A stretch of 64,000 bases of DNA from Streptomyces sp. NRRL F-6131. GTDB taxonomy: Bacteria; Actinomycetota; Actinomycetes; Streptomycetales; Streptomycetaceae. Below are positions 8,022-16,171 of the stretch, in pieces. The stretch is from positions 62,001 through 126,000 of the forward strand of contig JOHN01000011.1 of NCBI GenBank assembly GCA_000719695.1, read 5' to 3'. The notes under the pieces are model-generated. The model saw only the letters and a program-made list of their open reading frames with translations. It was not told the DNA's origin and did not search any database. The stretch's first letter is position 1, and the number at the start of each line of letters is the position of its first letter. The translations under genes and the position numbers were made by a program.

Positions 8022-8894
8022 CCGCCGCTGGGCCCGGTCTCGGTCGTCGTGCCCGCGCGCAACGCCGAGCGGACCATCGCCGCACAGTTGGAGGCCCTCG
8101 CCCGGCAGACGTACCCGGACCCGTGGGAGGTGATCGTCGTCGAGAACGGATCGAGCGACGGCACCCGCGCGCTGCTGCACCGCTGGGAGCGGCGCATGCC
8201 GCAGCTGCGGGTGGTGGACTGCGCCGGGGACCGCGGCGTCAACGGCGCGCGCAACACGGGGTGCGAGCAGGCGCTCGGTGACCTCGTGCTCTGCTGCGAC
8301 GCCGACGACGTGGTGGCGCCCGGATGGATGGCCGGCCTGGTCGACGCCCTGCGGACGGACCCGGCGGCCGGGGGCGCGCTCGAACGCCGCCTGCTCAACG
8401 GGCCGGCGGCCCTGGCGGCGCGGCCGCCGAAGACGTACGACGCACTCCTCGACACCTTCGGCTTCCTGCCCTATCCGGCAGGTGCCAACTGCGGGTTCCG
8501 CAAGGAGGTCTGGAAACACCTGGGCGGCTTCGACGAGAGCTACCGCAACGGCGGCGACGACACCGAGTTCTTCTGGCGCGCCCAACTGGCCGGCTACCGA
8601 CTGGCCTTCGTGCCCGACGCCGTCGTGCACTACCGGCTCCGCGCCGACGCGTGGGCCGTCGCACGCCAGCTCTACGGCTACGGCCGCTCGCACCCCAAGC
8701 TCTACCGGGACTTCGCCGGCCGCGGCATGCCCGCCTCCCGCCCCGGCGACGCGGCCCGGGCGTGGTGGACGCTGCTCGTCCACCTGCCCCACCTCGTCGG
8801 CCCCGCGGACCGGCGCGCCACCTTCGTCGCCCAGCTCGCGCTGCGCACCGGCCGGATCGTCAGCAGCGCCCGGTACCTGAGGTGCTACCTGTAG
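7947..8894 (+). CDS. Family 2 glycosyltransferase
   Basis: GT-A fold glycosyltransferase of up to 315 residues. Seen: VSVVVPARNAERT at the start of the domain, ENGSSDGTR, the metal/nucleotide-sugar motif CDADD near residue 118, and a GG-DDTEFFWRA acceptor/catalytic region near residue 200. No membrane helix, so probably cytoplasmic. The N-terminus is a run of five-residue repeats (MNGSG, VNGSG, MNGSG, VNGRG) encoded by a 15-bp tandem repeat, so ATG/GTG codons at 7947, 7962, 7977, 7992 and 8007 are all possible starts. The first gives an ATGA overlap with the upstream gene. Last gene of the rightward operon, ending 19 bp from the opposite oxygenase gene. Confidence 0.85.
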   Translation: MNGSGVNGSGMNGSGVNGRGMNGSRPPLGPVSVVVPARNAERTIAAQLEALARQTYPDPWEVIVVENGSSDGTRALLHRWERRMPQLRVVDCAGDRGVNGARNTGCEQALGDLVLCCDADDVVAPGWMAGLVDALRTDPAAGGALERRLLNGPAALAARPPKTYDALLDTFGFLPYPAGANCGFRKEVWKHLGGFDESYRNGGDDTEFFWRAQLAGYRLAFVPDAVVHYRLRADAWAVARQLYGYGRSHPKLYRDFAGRGMPASRPGDAARAWWTLLVHLPHLVGPADRRATFVAQLALRTGRIVSSARYLRCYL

Positions 8895-8913
8895 GGGCTG
8901 TCCGGTTCGACCG

Positions 8914-9696
8914 TCAGCACGGCTCGCCCTCGGGCGGGATCAGGTCGCTCGCACTGACGGTGTAGGTCAGCGGGGGGTAGCTGAAGTCCGTTTCGGTGTT
9001 CTCCCGGCGGCGCAGCCGGTAGAACTCGCTCCGCTGCTCCTCGTCGGCCAGGAGGAGGCGCGGACCCTCCGGAAGGTGGGCCTGTCCGCCGGTGAAGCGC
9101 AGGAGCGTCCTGGACGTCCGGAAGGTCACGCCCAGCCATTCGTCGTCCGCGGCCCGGGCGGGCGCGTCCAGGACGATCTTGTGCCTGAGGCGCCGGTTCG
9201 AGGCGACGGAGAACACGACGACACCGTGGTGGAGGAGGGGGATCTCGAACGTCTCGCCGTCGGACTCCTTGGACGCGAAGACCAGCTTCCTCGGCGGGCC
9301 GGCCTCCGGGTGCCGGTAGCAGGAGAAGACGGCGATGAACGACCCGTCGGCCAGGTCGAGGGCCTGGTCGGAGTGGCTGCCCATGGTGGTGTAGGCGTTG
9401 GTGTAGGCCTCGACCAGGGCGTTGTTGAAGTCCACCGGGAGCGCGGCGCGTTCCCGGATCCGTCGCGCCAGCCGCGCGTGCACGGGCCGGAAACGCTGCG
9501 CCGGGTTGCCGTAGCGGGTGGTGGTGCGGACGAGGGGCACGCCGCCCGCACCGTCGACCTCCGTGAGCACGGCGCCGCGTCGGCCCTTTCCGACGTCCTC
9601 CCAGCGGGTCGAGGCGGACAGCTCGGCGAAGAGGTCCTCCTCGGTCGGCAGGGCGTACGTGAGGACCTCGTCGGAGAGCCTAGGCGTGCGGGGCAA
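8914..9696 (-). CDS. AlkB-like 2-oxoglutarate/Fe(II) oxygenase
   Basis: Protein of 260 residues with the layout of AlkB-type dioxygenases: NNALVEAYTNAY, then the HxD iron motif SHSD (H108, D110), distal His in RHKIVLD (H172), and Arg residues in TFRTSR (R193, R196) for 2-oxoglutarate and substrate. Members hydroxylate alkylated bases or other substrates. The TTG start at 9696 is chosen because GGGAG lies 6 nt upstream and no later start precedes the conserved part; it overlaps the upstream stop by 17 nt. With a second oxygenase immediately upstream it is more likely biosynthetic than a DNA-repair enzyme, but repair is possible. Confidence 0.72.
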   Translation of the reverse strand: MPRTPRLSDEVLTYALPTEEDLFAELSASTRWEDVGKGRRGAVLTEVDGAGGVPLVRTTTRYGNPAQRFRPVHARLARRIRERAALPVDFNNALVEAYTNAYTTMGSHSDQALDLADGSFIAVFSCYRHPEAGPPRKLVFASKESDGETFEIPLLHHGVVVFSVASNRRLRHKIVLDAPARAADDEWLGVTFRTSRTLLRFTGGQAHLPEGPRLLLADEEQRSEFYRLRRRENTETDFSYPPLTYTVSASDLIPPEGEPC

Positions 9697-10921
9697 GGTA
9701 GTCTCCCGTGTTCATGCTGAAGAGGAAGTCGTCGCCGTAGTCGACGAAGGCCGTGGACCTGTTCTCCTCGGCGTAGCGCCGGCGCAGCTCGTCCATGCCG
9801 TCCGGAGTCGGCGGCTCCAGCTCCACCAGCTCCCCGGCCCTCTTGAGGAAGGTCCGGCCGCCTTTGTGGACGGCTTCGGTGCCGGAACAGCGCACCACGT
9901 ACCCCAGACGGGTCGGGAGCAGCCCGGCGTCCAGTGCCGAGGGCCGGATCTCGTGGGTGTAGAGGCGGTTGGTGGACAGCGGCACGAAGAACACGGAGCC
10001 GGGGTGGAGGGTCACCGTGAACCGCGGGGGGAGCGACGCGGCCCCGTCGCGTCCTCGGGCCGACTCCTTGAGGCGGAAGTGCAGCCTGGTCAGCCCGCTG
10101 GTGCCCTTCACGCCGTGGTCGTAGGCGTCCTCGGCGAGGGGCTCCAGCTTGTCCAGCCCGTCGTAGAAGGTGCAGAAGGCCATGATGCCGTTGGAAGGCA
10201 TGTCCTTGGTCTTGTCGGCGTGGGCCGAGATCCTGGCCTTGGACTGCTTGCGCCCGGTCGTGGCAGAGGTGTTGTGGTAGATCTGGGCGAGGACGTGGTT
10301 CAGCGGGGCGTGGCCGCGGAAGGTGGCGGCCGCCTCGCGGTTCAGGGCCTCCACGATCCGGGTGTCGGTCGGGCCGAAACCCTCGGTCGGGCCCGAGAGG
10401 TTGGTGGAGCAGCGGAGCAGCCGGAAGTGCAGCTCGTCACCGTCCCGGACGACGGGCGTCAGGTAGATGCCGCTGCGGTGGGCGGTGCCGGGCTTGGTGG
10501 ACTCGGTCAGGGACTGGAAGGTGTGCTCCGCGCGGATCCGGCCGAAGTGATCGGCGTCGGGTTCGAAGAAGCGGCGGTAGTACACGCCGACGCCGTGCAC
10601 GCGGACGGGGACCCGGCCGAGGCCGATGGCCGTCCAGGAGCCGTCGGCGTCCTCGTGGTGGCCGTGCGACAGCTCCCGGACGACGAACACCCGGTCGGCC
10701 GTGCGGAGTTGACTCCGGTCGATCGCGGACAGATCGCCGCACAGGTAGACGGTCCGCCCCGCGAGGTCGGGCGCGATCGTGGTGAGCTCCTCCGGTGTGA
10801 CGACGGATCCGAAGAACTCCCCGGCCACCTCGTGGCCGTGCAGCGCCGACGGCGCGACCAGGAGGTTGCTCCCCCCGTCGATGCGGGCCTCCGCCCGGTC
10901 CGGTCCTGGAGTGTGCGTCAA
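9680..10921 (-). CDS. 2-oxoglutarate/Fe(II)-dependent oxygenase family protein
   Basis: Protein of 413 residues. The C-terminal two thirds carry an iron triad typical of 2OG oxygenases: ISAHADK (H234, D236) and YTHEIRP (H323), followed by RLGYVVR (R344). The first 200 residues have no motif I recognise. The TTG at 10921 overlaps the TGA of the GNAT gene (TTGA), with AGGA just upstream. The same frame runs on upstream for about 35 codons with better third-position GC than the GNAT frame that overlaps it, so the true start, or a frameshift joining the two proteins, is uncertain. Likely hydroxylates a small molecule together with its downstream paralog. Confidence 0.65.
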   Translation of the reverse strand: MTHTPGPDRAEARIDGGSNLLVAPSALHGHEVAGEFFGSVVTPEELTTIAPDLAGRTVYLCGDLSAIDRSQLRTADRVFVVRELSHGHHEDADGSWTAIGLGRVPVRVHGVGVYYRRFFEPDADHFGRIRAEHTFQSLTESTKPGTAHRSGIYLTPVVRDGDELHFRLLRCSTNLSGPTEGFGPTDTRIVEALNREAAATFRGHAPLNHVLAQIYHNTSATTGRKQSKARISAHADKTKDMPSNGIMAFCTFYDGLDKLEPLAEDAYDHGVKGTSGLTRLHFRLKESARGRDGAASLPPRFTVTLHPGSVFFVPLSTNRLYTHEIRPSALDAGLLPTRLGYVVRCSGTEAVHKGGRTFLKRAGELVELEPPTPDGMDELRRRYAEENRSTAFVDYGDDFLFSMNTGDYLAPHA

Positions 10922-11958
10922 GCTGTCCTGCCCTTCATCGGTCGTGGAGAGGTCTCGGTGGGCGACGACGAGTTCGGCCTCGTAGCCGTCGGCGTTCTTC
11001 GGACGGGCGGCGCAGGTGTCCGGGCCGCCCGTGCGGCGGGCGGGGTGCGGAGGTCGGCGAGCAGGGTGACGGCGGCTTCGCCCTCCTCGTCGCGGTGCGG
11101 CCGGAAGCCGTGGCGCTCGTAGAGCCGACGGGCGGGGTTGTCGCGTTCGACGCTCAGCGAGACGCGTTCGACGCCGGACTCGGTGGCGAGCCGGAGCAGC
11201 CGGGTGAGCAGGACGGCGCCGAGGCCCCGGCCGCGTTCGGTGGGGTTGACGGCGATGCTCAGTTCGGGGACGTCGTCGGCGACGAAGCCGTACCCGGGGT
11301 CGTCGGCGGTGAACTGCCGCAGCCAGGCCGCGCCGACGGCGAACGGCTCGTTGCGCCGGCTGCCCCAGGTGGTTTCGGCGACCAGCCCGAGGTCGTCGGG
11401 GCGGGGCCAGCCGTCGACGTAGTGGGCGTTGCGCGGGTCGGCGAGGACGTCCGCGCGGGAGAGCTCGCGGCCGGGCGCCCAGTTGACCGCCTCCACCAGC
11501 ATGTCGACGAGGACGTCGGCGTCCACGGCGAGCGCGAAGCGGATGTCGACGTCGGAGGGGGCGGCGGACGCCGGGAGTTCGTCGTCCGGGCGCTCGGGGA
11601 GGAGCTGGCGCAGCCGCGGACCGTGGAACATCCAGACCCGGAACCAGTCGTCCTCCTGGTCCATCAGGAAGAGCTGGACGAGTTCGGGGCGCCGCCAGCG
11701 GAGCCGCTCGACGTGCGCCAGCAGCCCGGCCAGGTCGGCGTGGTCGAGCGCCCCGGCGTACACCTCGCACTCCGGGTACTTGCTGCCGCCCCAGAGCGTG
11801 TTCCGCCCGGTGGTCTCCGCGAGCGCGCCGACGAACCCCGCCGCTCCCGCGCCGAACCCGCGCTTCGGGGCGGCGGTCCGCAGCCACTGGCTGAACGCTT
11901 CGACGGTCGGGCGGTCGTCCGGGTGGACGGAGACCATGAGGTTGGCGACGTGGCTCAT
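10918..11958 (-). CDS. GNAT acetyltransferase with N-terminal streptomycete domain
   Basis: Two-part protein of 346 residues. Residues 1-130 contain WGGSKYPECEVYAG, HADL and LFLMDQEDDWFRVWM, which I recognise as a conserved streptomycete domain of unknown function. The C-terminal half is a GNAT N-acetyltransferase with the acetyl-CoA loop NPTERGRGLGAVLL and an ERDNPARRLYERHGF segment. The ATG at 11958 (MSHVANLMVSV) is preferred over 11970 because homologous proteins begin this way as I recall; neither has a good ribosome site. The last 40 residues are Pro/Thr/Arg-rich with lower third-position GC. It heads the oxygenase operon. Acceptor unknown; self-protection or tailoring by acetylation are both possible. 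Confidence 0.7.
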   Translation of the reverse strand: MSHVANLMVSVHPDDRPTVEAFSQWLRTAAPKRGFGAGAAGFVGALAETTGRNTLWGGSKYPECEVYAGALDHADLAGLLAHVERLRWRRPELVQLFLMDQEDDWFRVWMFHGPRLRQLLPERPDDELPASAAPSDVDIRFALAVDADVLVDMLVEAVNWAPGRELSRADVLADPRNAHYVDGWPRPDDLGLVAETTWGSRRNEPFAVGAAWLRQFTADDPGYGFVADDVPELSIAVNPTERGRGLGAVLLTRLLRLATESGVERVSLSVERDNPARRLYERHGFRPHRDEEGEAAVTLLADLRTPPAARAARTPAPPVRRTPTATRPNSSSPTETSPRPMKGRTA

Positions 11959-12090
11959 CCGAGCATTCAACCCGATGCCGCCGTCCGTGGGCGCCCGGGG
12001 GTCCGGGGGCAGCTCCAGGGGTTGGCGGGCTGGTCGTCGACGGCGGTCCAGAAGCGCTCACGACGGTCGTGAGGCCCGCTCAGGAGACGA

Positions 12091-12130
12091 CAGGGCCCCA
12101 CCACCTGGGGGGATTGGTGGCGGGGCCCTG
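12091..12130 (-). terminator. Hairpin terminator of the secreted-protein gene
   Basis: CAGGGCCCCACCACC (12091-12105) pairs with GGTGGCGGGGCCCTG (12116-12130) with one mismatch, just after the stop at 12157. Stem of 15 bp, loop of 10. Confidence 0.75.
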
Positions 12131-12156
12131 CCGGGTTCGGGGTGGTGCGGTCGGGG

Positions 12157-12621
12157 TCAGCCGCGCGGGACGGCCTTGGTCCACCAGTAGCCCCAGTTGC
12201 CGCCGGCGTCCCGGTCGCGGAAGAAGTCGGCGCCGATGGTGAAGGACCGCGCGCCGATGCTGAACGCGTTCCCCTTCCGGTTCACGATCTTGACCTTGTT
12301 GGCGAAGTCGTGGTCGCCGCCCAGGGACATCCACGCGGCCTGGGAGCCCTTCGGCGGCAACCAGGTCGTCCAGACGTTGAAGTCGGTGCCGATCACGAAC
12401 AGCTGCTTGGTGCCGTCGGAGAGGGTGACCCAGGTCTTGCCGTCGCCGTAGTCGCCGCCGCAGAAGAACGTGCCGCCGTTCGCGCTGCAGGACTTGGGCT
12501 TGGGAGCCGGCTGCGCCTGGCCCCGGTCGTCGCCCTGGCCCTGCGCGAGGGCCGGGGACGAGCCCAGACCGATGGCGGTCATGGCGGCGAGGGCCACGGC
12601 GGCGGTCTTGATCCTGTTCAT
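12157..12621 (-). CDS. Small secreted protein of unknown function
   Basis: Protein of 154 residues with a Sec signal peptide (NRIKTAAVALAAMTAIG, cut after SPALA near residue 26). The mature part has two Cys (KSCSANGGTFFCGG) that could form a disulfide and is rich in Trp, Gly and Lys. I do not recognise the family. The ATG at 12621 has GGAG at 7 nt. It is followed by its own strong terminator, so it is probably monocistronic. Confidence 0.75.
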   Translation of the reverse strand: MNRIKTAAVALAAMTAIGLGSSPALAQGQGDDRGQAQPAPKPKSCSANGGTFFCGGDYGDGKTWVTLSDGTKQLFVIGTDFNVWTTWLPPKGSQAAWMSLGGDHDFANKVKIVNRKGNAFSIGARSFTIGADFFRDRDAGGNWGYWWTKAVPRG

Positions 12622-13025
12622 CACTGCTCCTGGGAGGTGCCGGCGTAACTCGGGGGGCGCGGGCCGATCGGTGGCCCCGCCGACAGCTTCGGCCGACGGC
12701 TGAGCGAGCGTCAACGAATCGACGGGCGGCTGCCCTTGGCGCGGACCGTCGCTGCCTCTACGGGCACGAATCGCCGCGACGGTGAACCGTTCCGCCCGGC
12801 GGGACGACCCGGATCGTCGCTCGCTCCGCACGCCGACGCGCACCGGGGTGGCGGGTGGTCGGCCGGTCGCTGACGCGGTCGCCGGTGCTTCCGCGGTCGC
12901 GGGGAGCATGCGGGCCCGCCGTGCGGAGAGGACGACGCCGCTCGCCACGACGGGCCCGCGCCCGAGCGTGGCCGGGCGGCCCACCGGGGTTCCGGCGGGC
13001 CGCCCGCGCGTCACGACCGGACGGG
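12622..13025. other. Gene-free spacer with a terminator hairpin
   Basis: No convincing coding region is visible on either strand. The stretch must hold the promoter of the 12621 gene. Near its right end a long hairpin (12973-13006) fits the terminator of the next secreted-protein gene. Confidence 0.55.
12973..13006 (-). terminator. Long hairpin terminator
   Basis: CGGGCGGCCC (12973-12982) pairs perfectly with GGGCCGCCCG (12997-13006), and inside it CCGG pairs with CCGG around a GGTT loop. It lies 20 bp after the stop of the 13026-13424 gene. Confidence 0.75.
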
Positions 13026-13424
13026 TCAGACGTAGATCTCGTTGGTGCAGTCGGTCCACCACGGCCTGGGGGGAGCCCAGCCGAGGTACTTGGTGCCGCA
13101 GATGCGGATGCTCTTGACCTGCTGGTACTTGTTCGCGGTGGACTTGCCGCGGTCCGCCCGCTGTTCCCCCCGGTCGTGGCCGAAGCTGTCCGTGACGCGG
13201 ACGCTTCCCGTGTAGTAGGTGCCGTCGCCGGTGTAGATCCAGACCCAGCCGTCCGAGCAGTTGTCCACCTGGACCTGGACGTTGTCGAGCTTGTAGTACT
13301 TCGTGCAGCCGGCCGTGGCGGAGGCGCTCGCCGCGGCCGGGGAGGCCGACGCGGCGGTCAGCGCGGCCACGGTGAGGCCCAGGACCCCGGCCGTACTCGC
13401 CAGCTTGCCAGGCAGTTTCTTCAT
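13026..13424 (-). CDS. Small secreted Cys-containing protein
   Basis: Protein of 132 residues beginning MKKLPGKLASTAG with a clear Sec signal and an Ala/Ser-rich cleavage region near residue 36. The mature part has four Cys, so two disulfides are possible, and many Tyr/Trp/Asp residues. Family not recognised. The ATG at 13424 has GAGGA at 8 nt. It and the 12157 gene are neighbours of similar size, both exported, but I see no sequence similarity between them. Confidence 0.75.
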   Translation of the reverse strand: MKKLPGKLASTAGVLGLTVAALTAASASPAAASASATAGCTKYYKLDNVQVQVDNCSDGWVWIYTGDGTYYTGSVRVTDSFGHDRGEQRADRGKSTANKYQQVKSIRICGTKYLGWAPPRPWWTDCTNEIYV

Positions 13425-13749
13425 GGTGACAGTCCTCGTGGTGTGGTTCCGACGTTTCTGCTCGCGGAGCGGACTCCACTCTCCCGTCACCGTCGGGACC
13501 GCGGCATCAGTCATCTGACTGTCCGTGAGGCGGGCGGTCCGCACCTGCTCCCCGCCGTCACGGCGTCGGGCTCCCGGTCGTCCGGCGCGGGCCGCCGGTT
13601 CCCGGACGTCGCCCCCTGGCCAGGTGGGCGGCGACCATACGGGGGCGCCCGGGGTGTGGGCCGCCGCCATGGGAGCGGCGTGCCGGCGGCCCTAGCCTGG
13701 CGCGCACCGGGCCGGACCGGACCCCGGGACGAAGGAGCGTGGAGGCGGT
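13425..13749. promoter_or_regulatory. Divergent intergenic region with palindrome
   Basis: A 325-bp gap between the divergent secreted-protein gene and lipase-like gene, with no believable gene. It contains the inverted repeat CAGTCA-TC-TGACTG at 13508-13521, a possible operator between the two starts. Confidence 0.4.
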
Positions 13750-15030
13750 ATGCGGAGGAACGGACTCGGCAGGCGGAGGGGTTGGGGCGGGCTGCTCGCG
13801 GGCGTACTGGTGCTGATCGGCGCCGTCGTCCCCGCGGGGCGGGCCGCGGCGGCGGTGCCGGCCCAGCTCACCCTGGAAGCGAGCTACAGCAGTGTCGCCA
13901 ACGGCTGGGACCGCGTCGAGCGGTACCTGGACACCACCCCCGGATTCCACCAGGAGCAGTACCCGCCGGACGGCCGCGGCGACCAGGACGGCCAGCGGCT
14001 CACCTTCTTCGGCGGGGTGAGGCAGCCCTACTCGGGCCGGTTCCTGCTCTACTCGGCCCCGGGCTGGAACACCGGCGCGCACCAGGTCCCGGTGCTGCTG
14101 GTGCACGGAGCCAACGACAACCCGGACCGGGCCTGGGCCAATCCCGGGGAGTCCGGCGGCTACGGGTGCGGGAGCGTCTCCTGCCCGAAGACCGGGCTGA
14201 TGCAGTACCTGTCCGGCCGGGGCTACCGGGTCTTCGCGGTCGGCTTCGCCCACAAGCAGGGCGACAACCTGATGCAGGCCCAGGAGGTCGGTGACGCCGT
14301 CGCGCTGATCCGCGCCAAGCTCGGCGTCCCCCAGGTGGACGTCGTCGGCTGGAGCAAGGGCGAGATGTCGGCACGGTCCTACGTCTCCTCGGTCAAGCCG
14401 TCCTGGGGCCGCCCCTACGCGGGGGACGTGCGCAAGCTGATCACCCTCGGCGGACCGAACGGCGGCTACGACTACCCGTTCGCCCACGGCTGGGCGCACG
14501 ACTTCTCGATCTGGCCCCAGTGCGGCGGCGCCGTCAACGCCCCCGCGCCGCACCTGCGGATGACCTGCTACGGCACCTACACCGCGCATCCCGAGTTCTC
14601 CTTCGCCCCCAGCGGCGGCTACGACGTCTACCCCGGGCAGCGGCAGATGCTGGCCCGCTGGGACTCCGCCGTCGGCATCGACCAGTCCCAGCAGGACTGG
14701 TACACCACCTACCACGGCGGACAGGGCTTCTACACCGACGGCGGCGGCATCCAGGCCGCGATCGACGCCGGCTCGCTGATCGCCCCGCTGCACCGGGCCG
14801 GGGTGCCCGCCCAGGTGAGGACCTACCTGCTGGCGGGCGGTGCGCCCAGCGTCGTCGGCATCTTCAACGAGAACCGCGGCCCGAGCGACGGCGTGGTCCT
14901 GGTGGCCAGCGCACTGGACACCACCGGCATCGCCACCGTCGGCGGCACCGCCCTGATCGCCCTCGCCAACCACCTGCAACTCGGCTGGGACGGCGCGGCG
15001 AACGCGCAGGTCGCCGGCTGGCTGAACTGA
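13750..15030 (+). CDS. Secreted alpha/beta-hydrolase (lipase-like)
   Basis: Protein of 426 residues with an Arg-rich Sec signal (cut near AAAA, residue 35). Seen: oxyanion-hole motif LLVHGANDNP near residue 117 and nucleophile elbow GWSKG near residue 202 (G-x-S-x-G). Two Cys (GCGSVSC) may form a disulfide. It resembles secreted lipases/esterases of actinomycetes that cleave ester lipids outside the cell. The ATG at 13750 has GGAGG 5-6 nt upstream. The next hydrolase starts 12 nt after its stop, so the two are co-transcribed. Confidence 0.8.
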   Translation: MRRNGLGRRRGWGGLLAGVLVLIGAVVPAGRAAAAVPAQLTLEASYSSVANGWDRVERYLDTTPGFHQEQYPPDGRGDQDGQRLTFFGGVRQPYSGRFLLYSAPGWNTGAHQVPVLLVHGANDNPDRAWANPGESGGYGCGSVSCPKTGLMQYLSGRGYRVFAVGFAHKQGDNLMQAQEVGDAVALIRAKLGVPQVDVVGWSKGEMSARSYVSSVKPSWGRPYAGDVRKLITLGGPNGGYDYPFAHGWAHDFSIWPQCGGAVNAPAPHLRMTCYGTYTAHPEFSFAPSGGYDVYPGQRQMLARWDSAVGIDQSQQDWYTTYHGGQGFYTDGGGIQAAIDAGSLIAPLHRAGVPAQVRTYLLAGGAPSVVGIFNENRGPSDGVVLVASALDTTGIATVGGTALIALANHLQLGWDGAANAQVAGWLN

Positions 15031-15041
15031 GGAGCCGCCGG

Positions 15042-16118
15042 ATGATCGTCGAGCGACCGGTCGTCACCGACCGACTGACGGTGAACCACGCCGAGATCGA
15101 GGGCCGTACCGGGGAGCCGGTGGTCCTGGTGCACGGCAACGTCTCCTCCAGCGCCTTCTGGCACCCGACCATGGCCGAACTCCCGGCCCGCTACCGCCCG
15201 CTGGCGCCCGACCTGCGCGGCTTCGGCGGCACCGAACCGCTGCCGGTGGACGCCACCCGGGGCCTGCGCGACCACAGCGAGGACCTGCTCTCCTGGTTCC
15301 GGGCGCTGGCCCTCGGCCCGGTGCACCTGGTCGGCTGGAGCATGGGCGGCGGGGTGGTGCTGCAACTGCTGCGCGACCACCCGGAGCTGGTCCGCACGCT
15401 CACCCTGGTCAACCCGGTCTCCCCGTACGGCTTCGGCGGCACCCACGGGGTCGACGGGCGGCTCAACTCGCCCGACGGCGCGGGCTCCGGCGCCGGCACC
15501 GCGGCGGCCGAGTTCGTCCGACTGCTGGGCGAGGGCGAAGCCGGCGCCGGGTCGCCGTTCGCACCCCGCTCGGTGCTGGACACCGCCTACGTCAGCGAGC
15601 CGCTGGCCGAACCGGACCGCTACGTGGCCGCGATGCTGACCACCCGGACCGGGGAGGACCACTTCCCCGGCGACAGCCGCCCGGCCGCCGCCTGGCCGGG
15701 CTTCCGCCCCGGCGGACGCGGCGTGCTCAACTCGATGGCACCGACCCACTTCCGGATCGACGACCTGGACGCGGTCGAGCCGAAGCCGCCGGTCCTGTGG
15801 ATCCGGGGGTCGGCCGACGTGATCGTCTCCGACACCTCGCTGTTCGACGTGGCCCACCTGGGAGCCCTCGGCGTCGTTCCGGACTGGCCCGGCGCGCAGA
15901 CCCGCCCGGCCCAGCCGATGGTCGCCCAGACGCGCGGCGCGCTGGAGCGCTACGCCGCCGCGGGCGGCCGGGTGCGGGAGGTGGTGGTCGACGGAGCCGG
16001 GCACAGCGTGCACCTGGAGCGCCCGAAGGAGTTCCTGGCGGCGCTGGTCGCGACCCTGGACGGCGCGCCGGTAGGGGAGTCGGACGGGGCGCCGATCGAG
16101 GCGGAGAACGGGGCCTGA
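15042..16118 (+). CDS. Alpha/beta-hydrolase
   Basis: Protein of 358 residues without signal peptide, so cytoplasmic. Seen: VVLVHGNVSSSAF (oxyanion region), GWSMGGG (catalytic Ser near residue 104), IRGSADVIVSD (catalytic Asp region) and GAGHSVHLE (catalytic His near residue 324). The family covers esterases, epoxide hydrolases and haloalkane dehalogenases; the substrate cannot be assigned. TGAGGAG, overlapping the previous stop, forms its ribosome-binding site, which supports coupling to the secreted lipase-like gene. Confidence 0.85.
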   Translation: MIVERPVVTDRLTVNHAEIEGRTGEPVVLVHGNVSSSAFWHPTMAELPARYRPLAPDLRGFGGTEPLPVDATRGLRDHSEDLLSWFRALALGPVHLVGWSMGGGVVLQLLRDHPELVRTLTLVNPVSPYGFGGTHGVDGRLNSPDGAGSGAGTAAAEFVRLLGEGEAGAGSPFAPRSVLDTAYVSEPLAEPDRYVAAMLTTRTGEDHFPGDSRPAAAWPGFRPGGRGVLNSMAPTHFRIDDLDAVEPKPPVLWIRGSADVIVSDTSLFDVAHLGALGVVPDWPGAQTRPAQPMVAQTRGALERYAAAGGRVREVVVDGAGHSVHLERPKEFLAALVATLDGAPVGESDGAPIEAENGA

Positions 16119-16128
16119 CGGCGGGACG

Positions 16129-16160
16129 GCCCTGGAGGTGCCGGCGGGCACCTCCAGGGC
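16129..16160. terminator. Perfect bidirectional hairpin between convergent genes
   Basis: GCCCTGGAGGTGCC (16129-16142) pairs perfectly with GGCACCTCCAGGGC (16147-16160), a 14-bp stem with a 4-nt loop. It sits between the stop of the hydrolase (16118) and the stop of dnaE (16172), and serves both. Confidence 0.9.
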
Positions 16161-16171
16161 TGCGCCGTTCG

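Noticed and set aside
12782..13117. Plus-strand ORF between the two secreted-protein genes
   Set aside because: Arg/Thr/Pro-rich without bias or ribosome site, and it overlaps a clear terminator hairpin.
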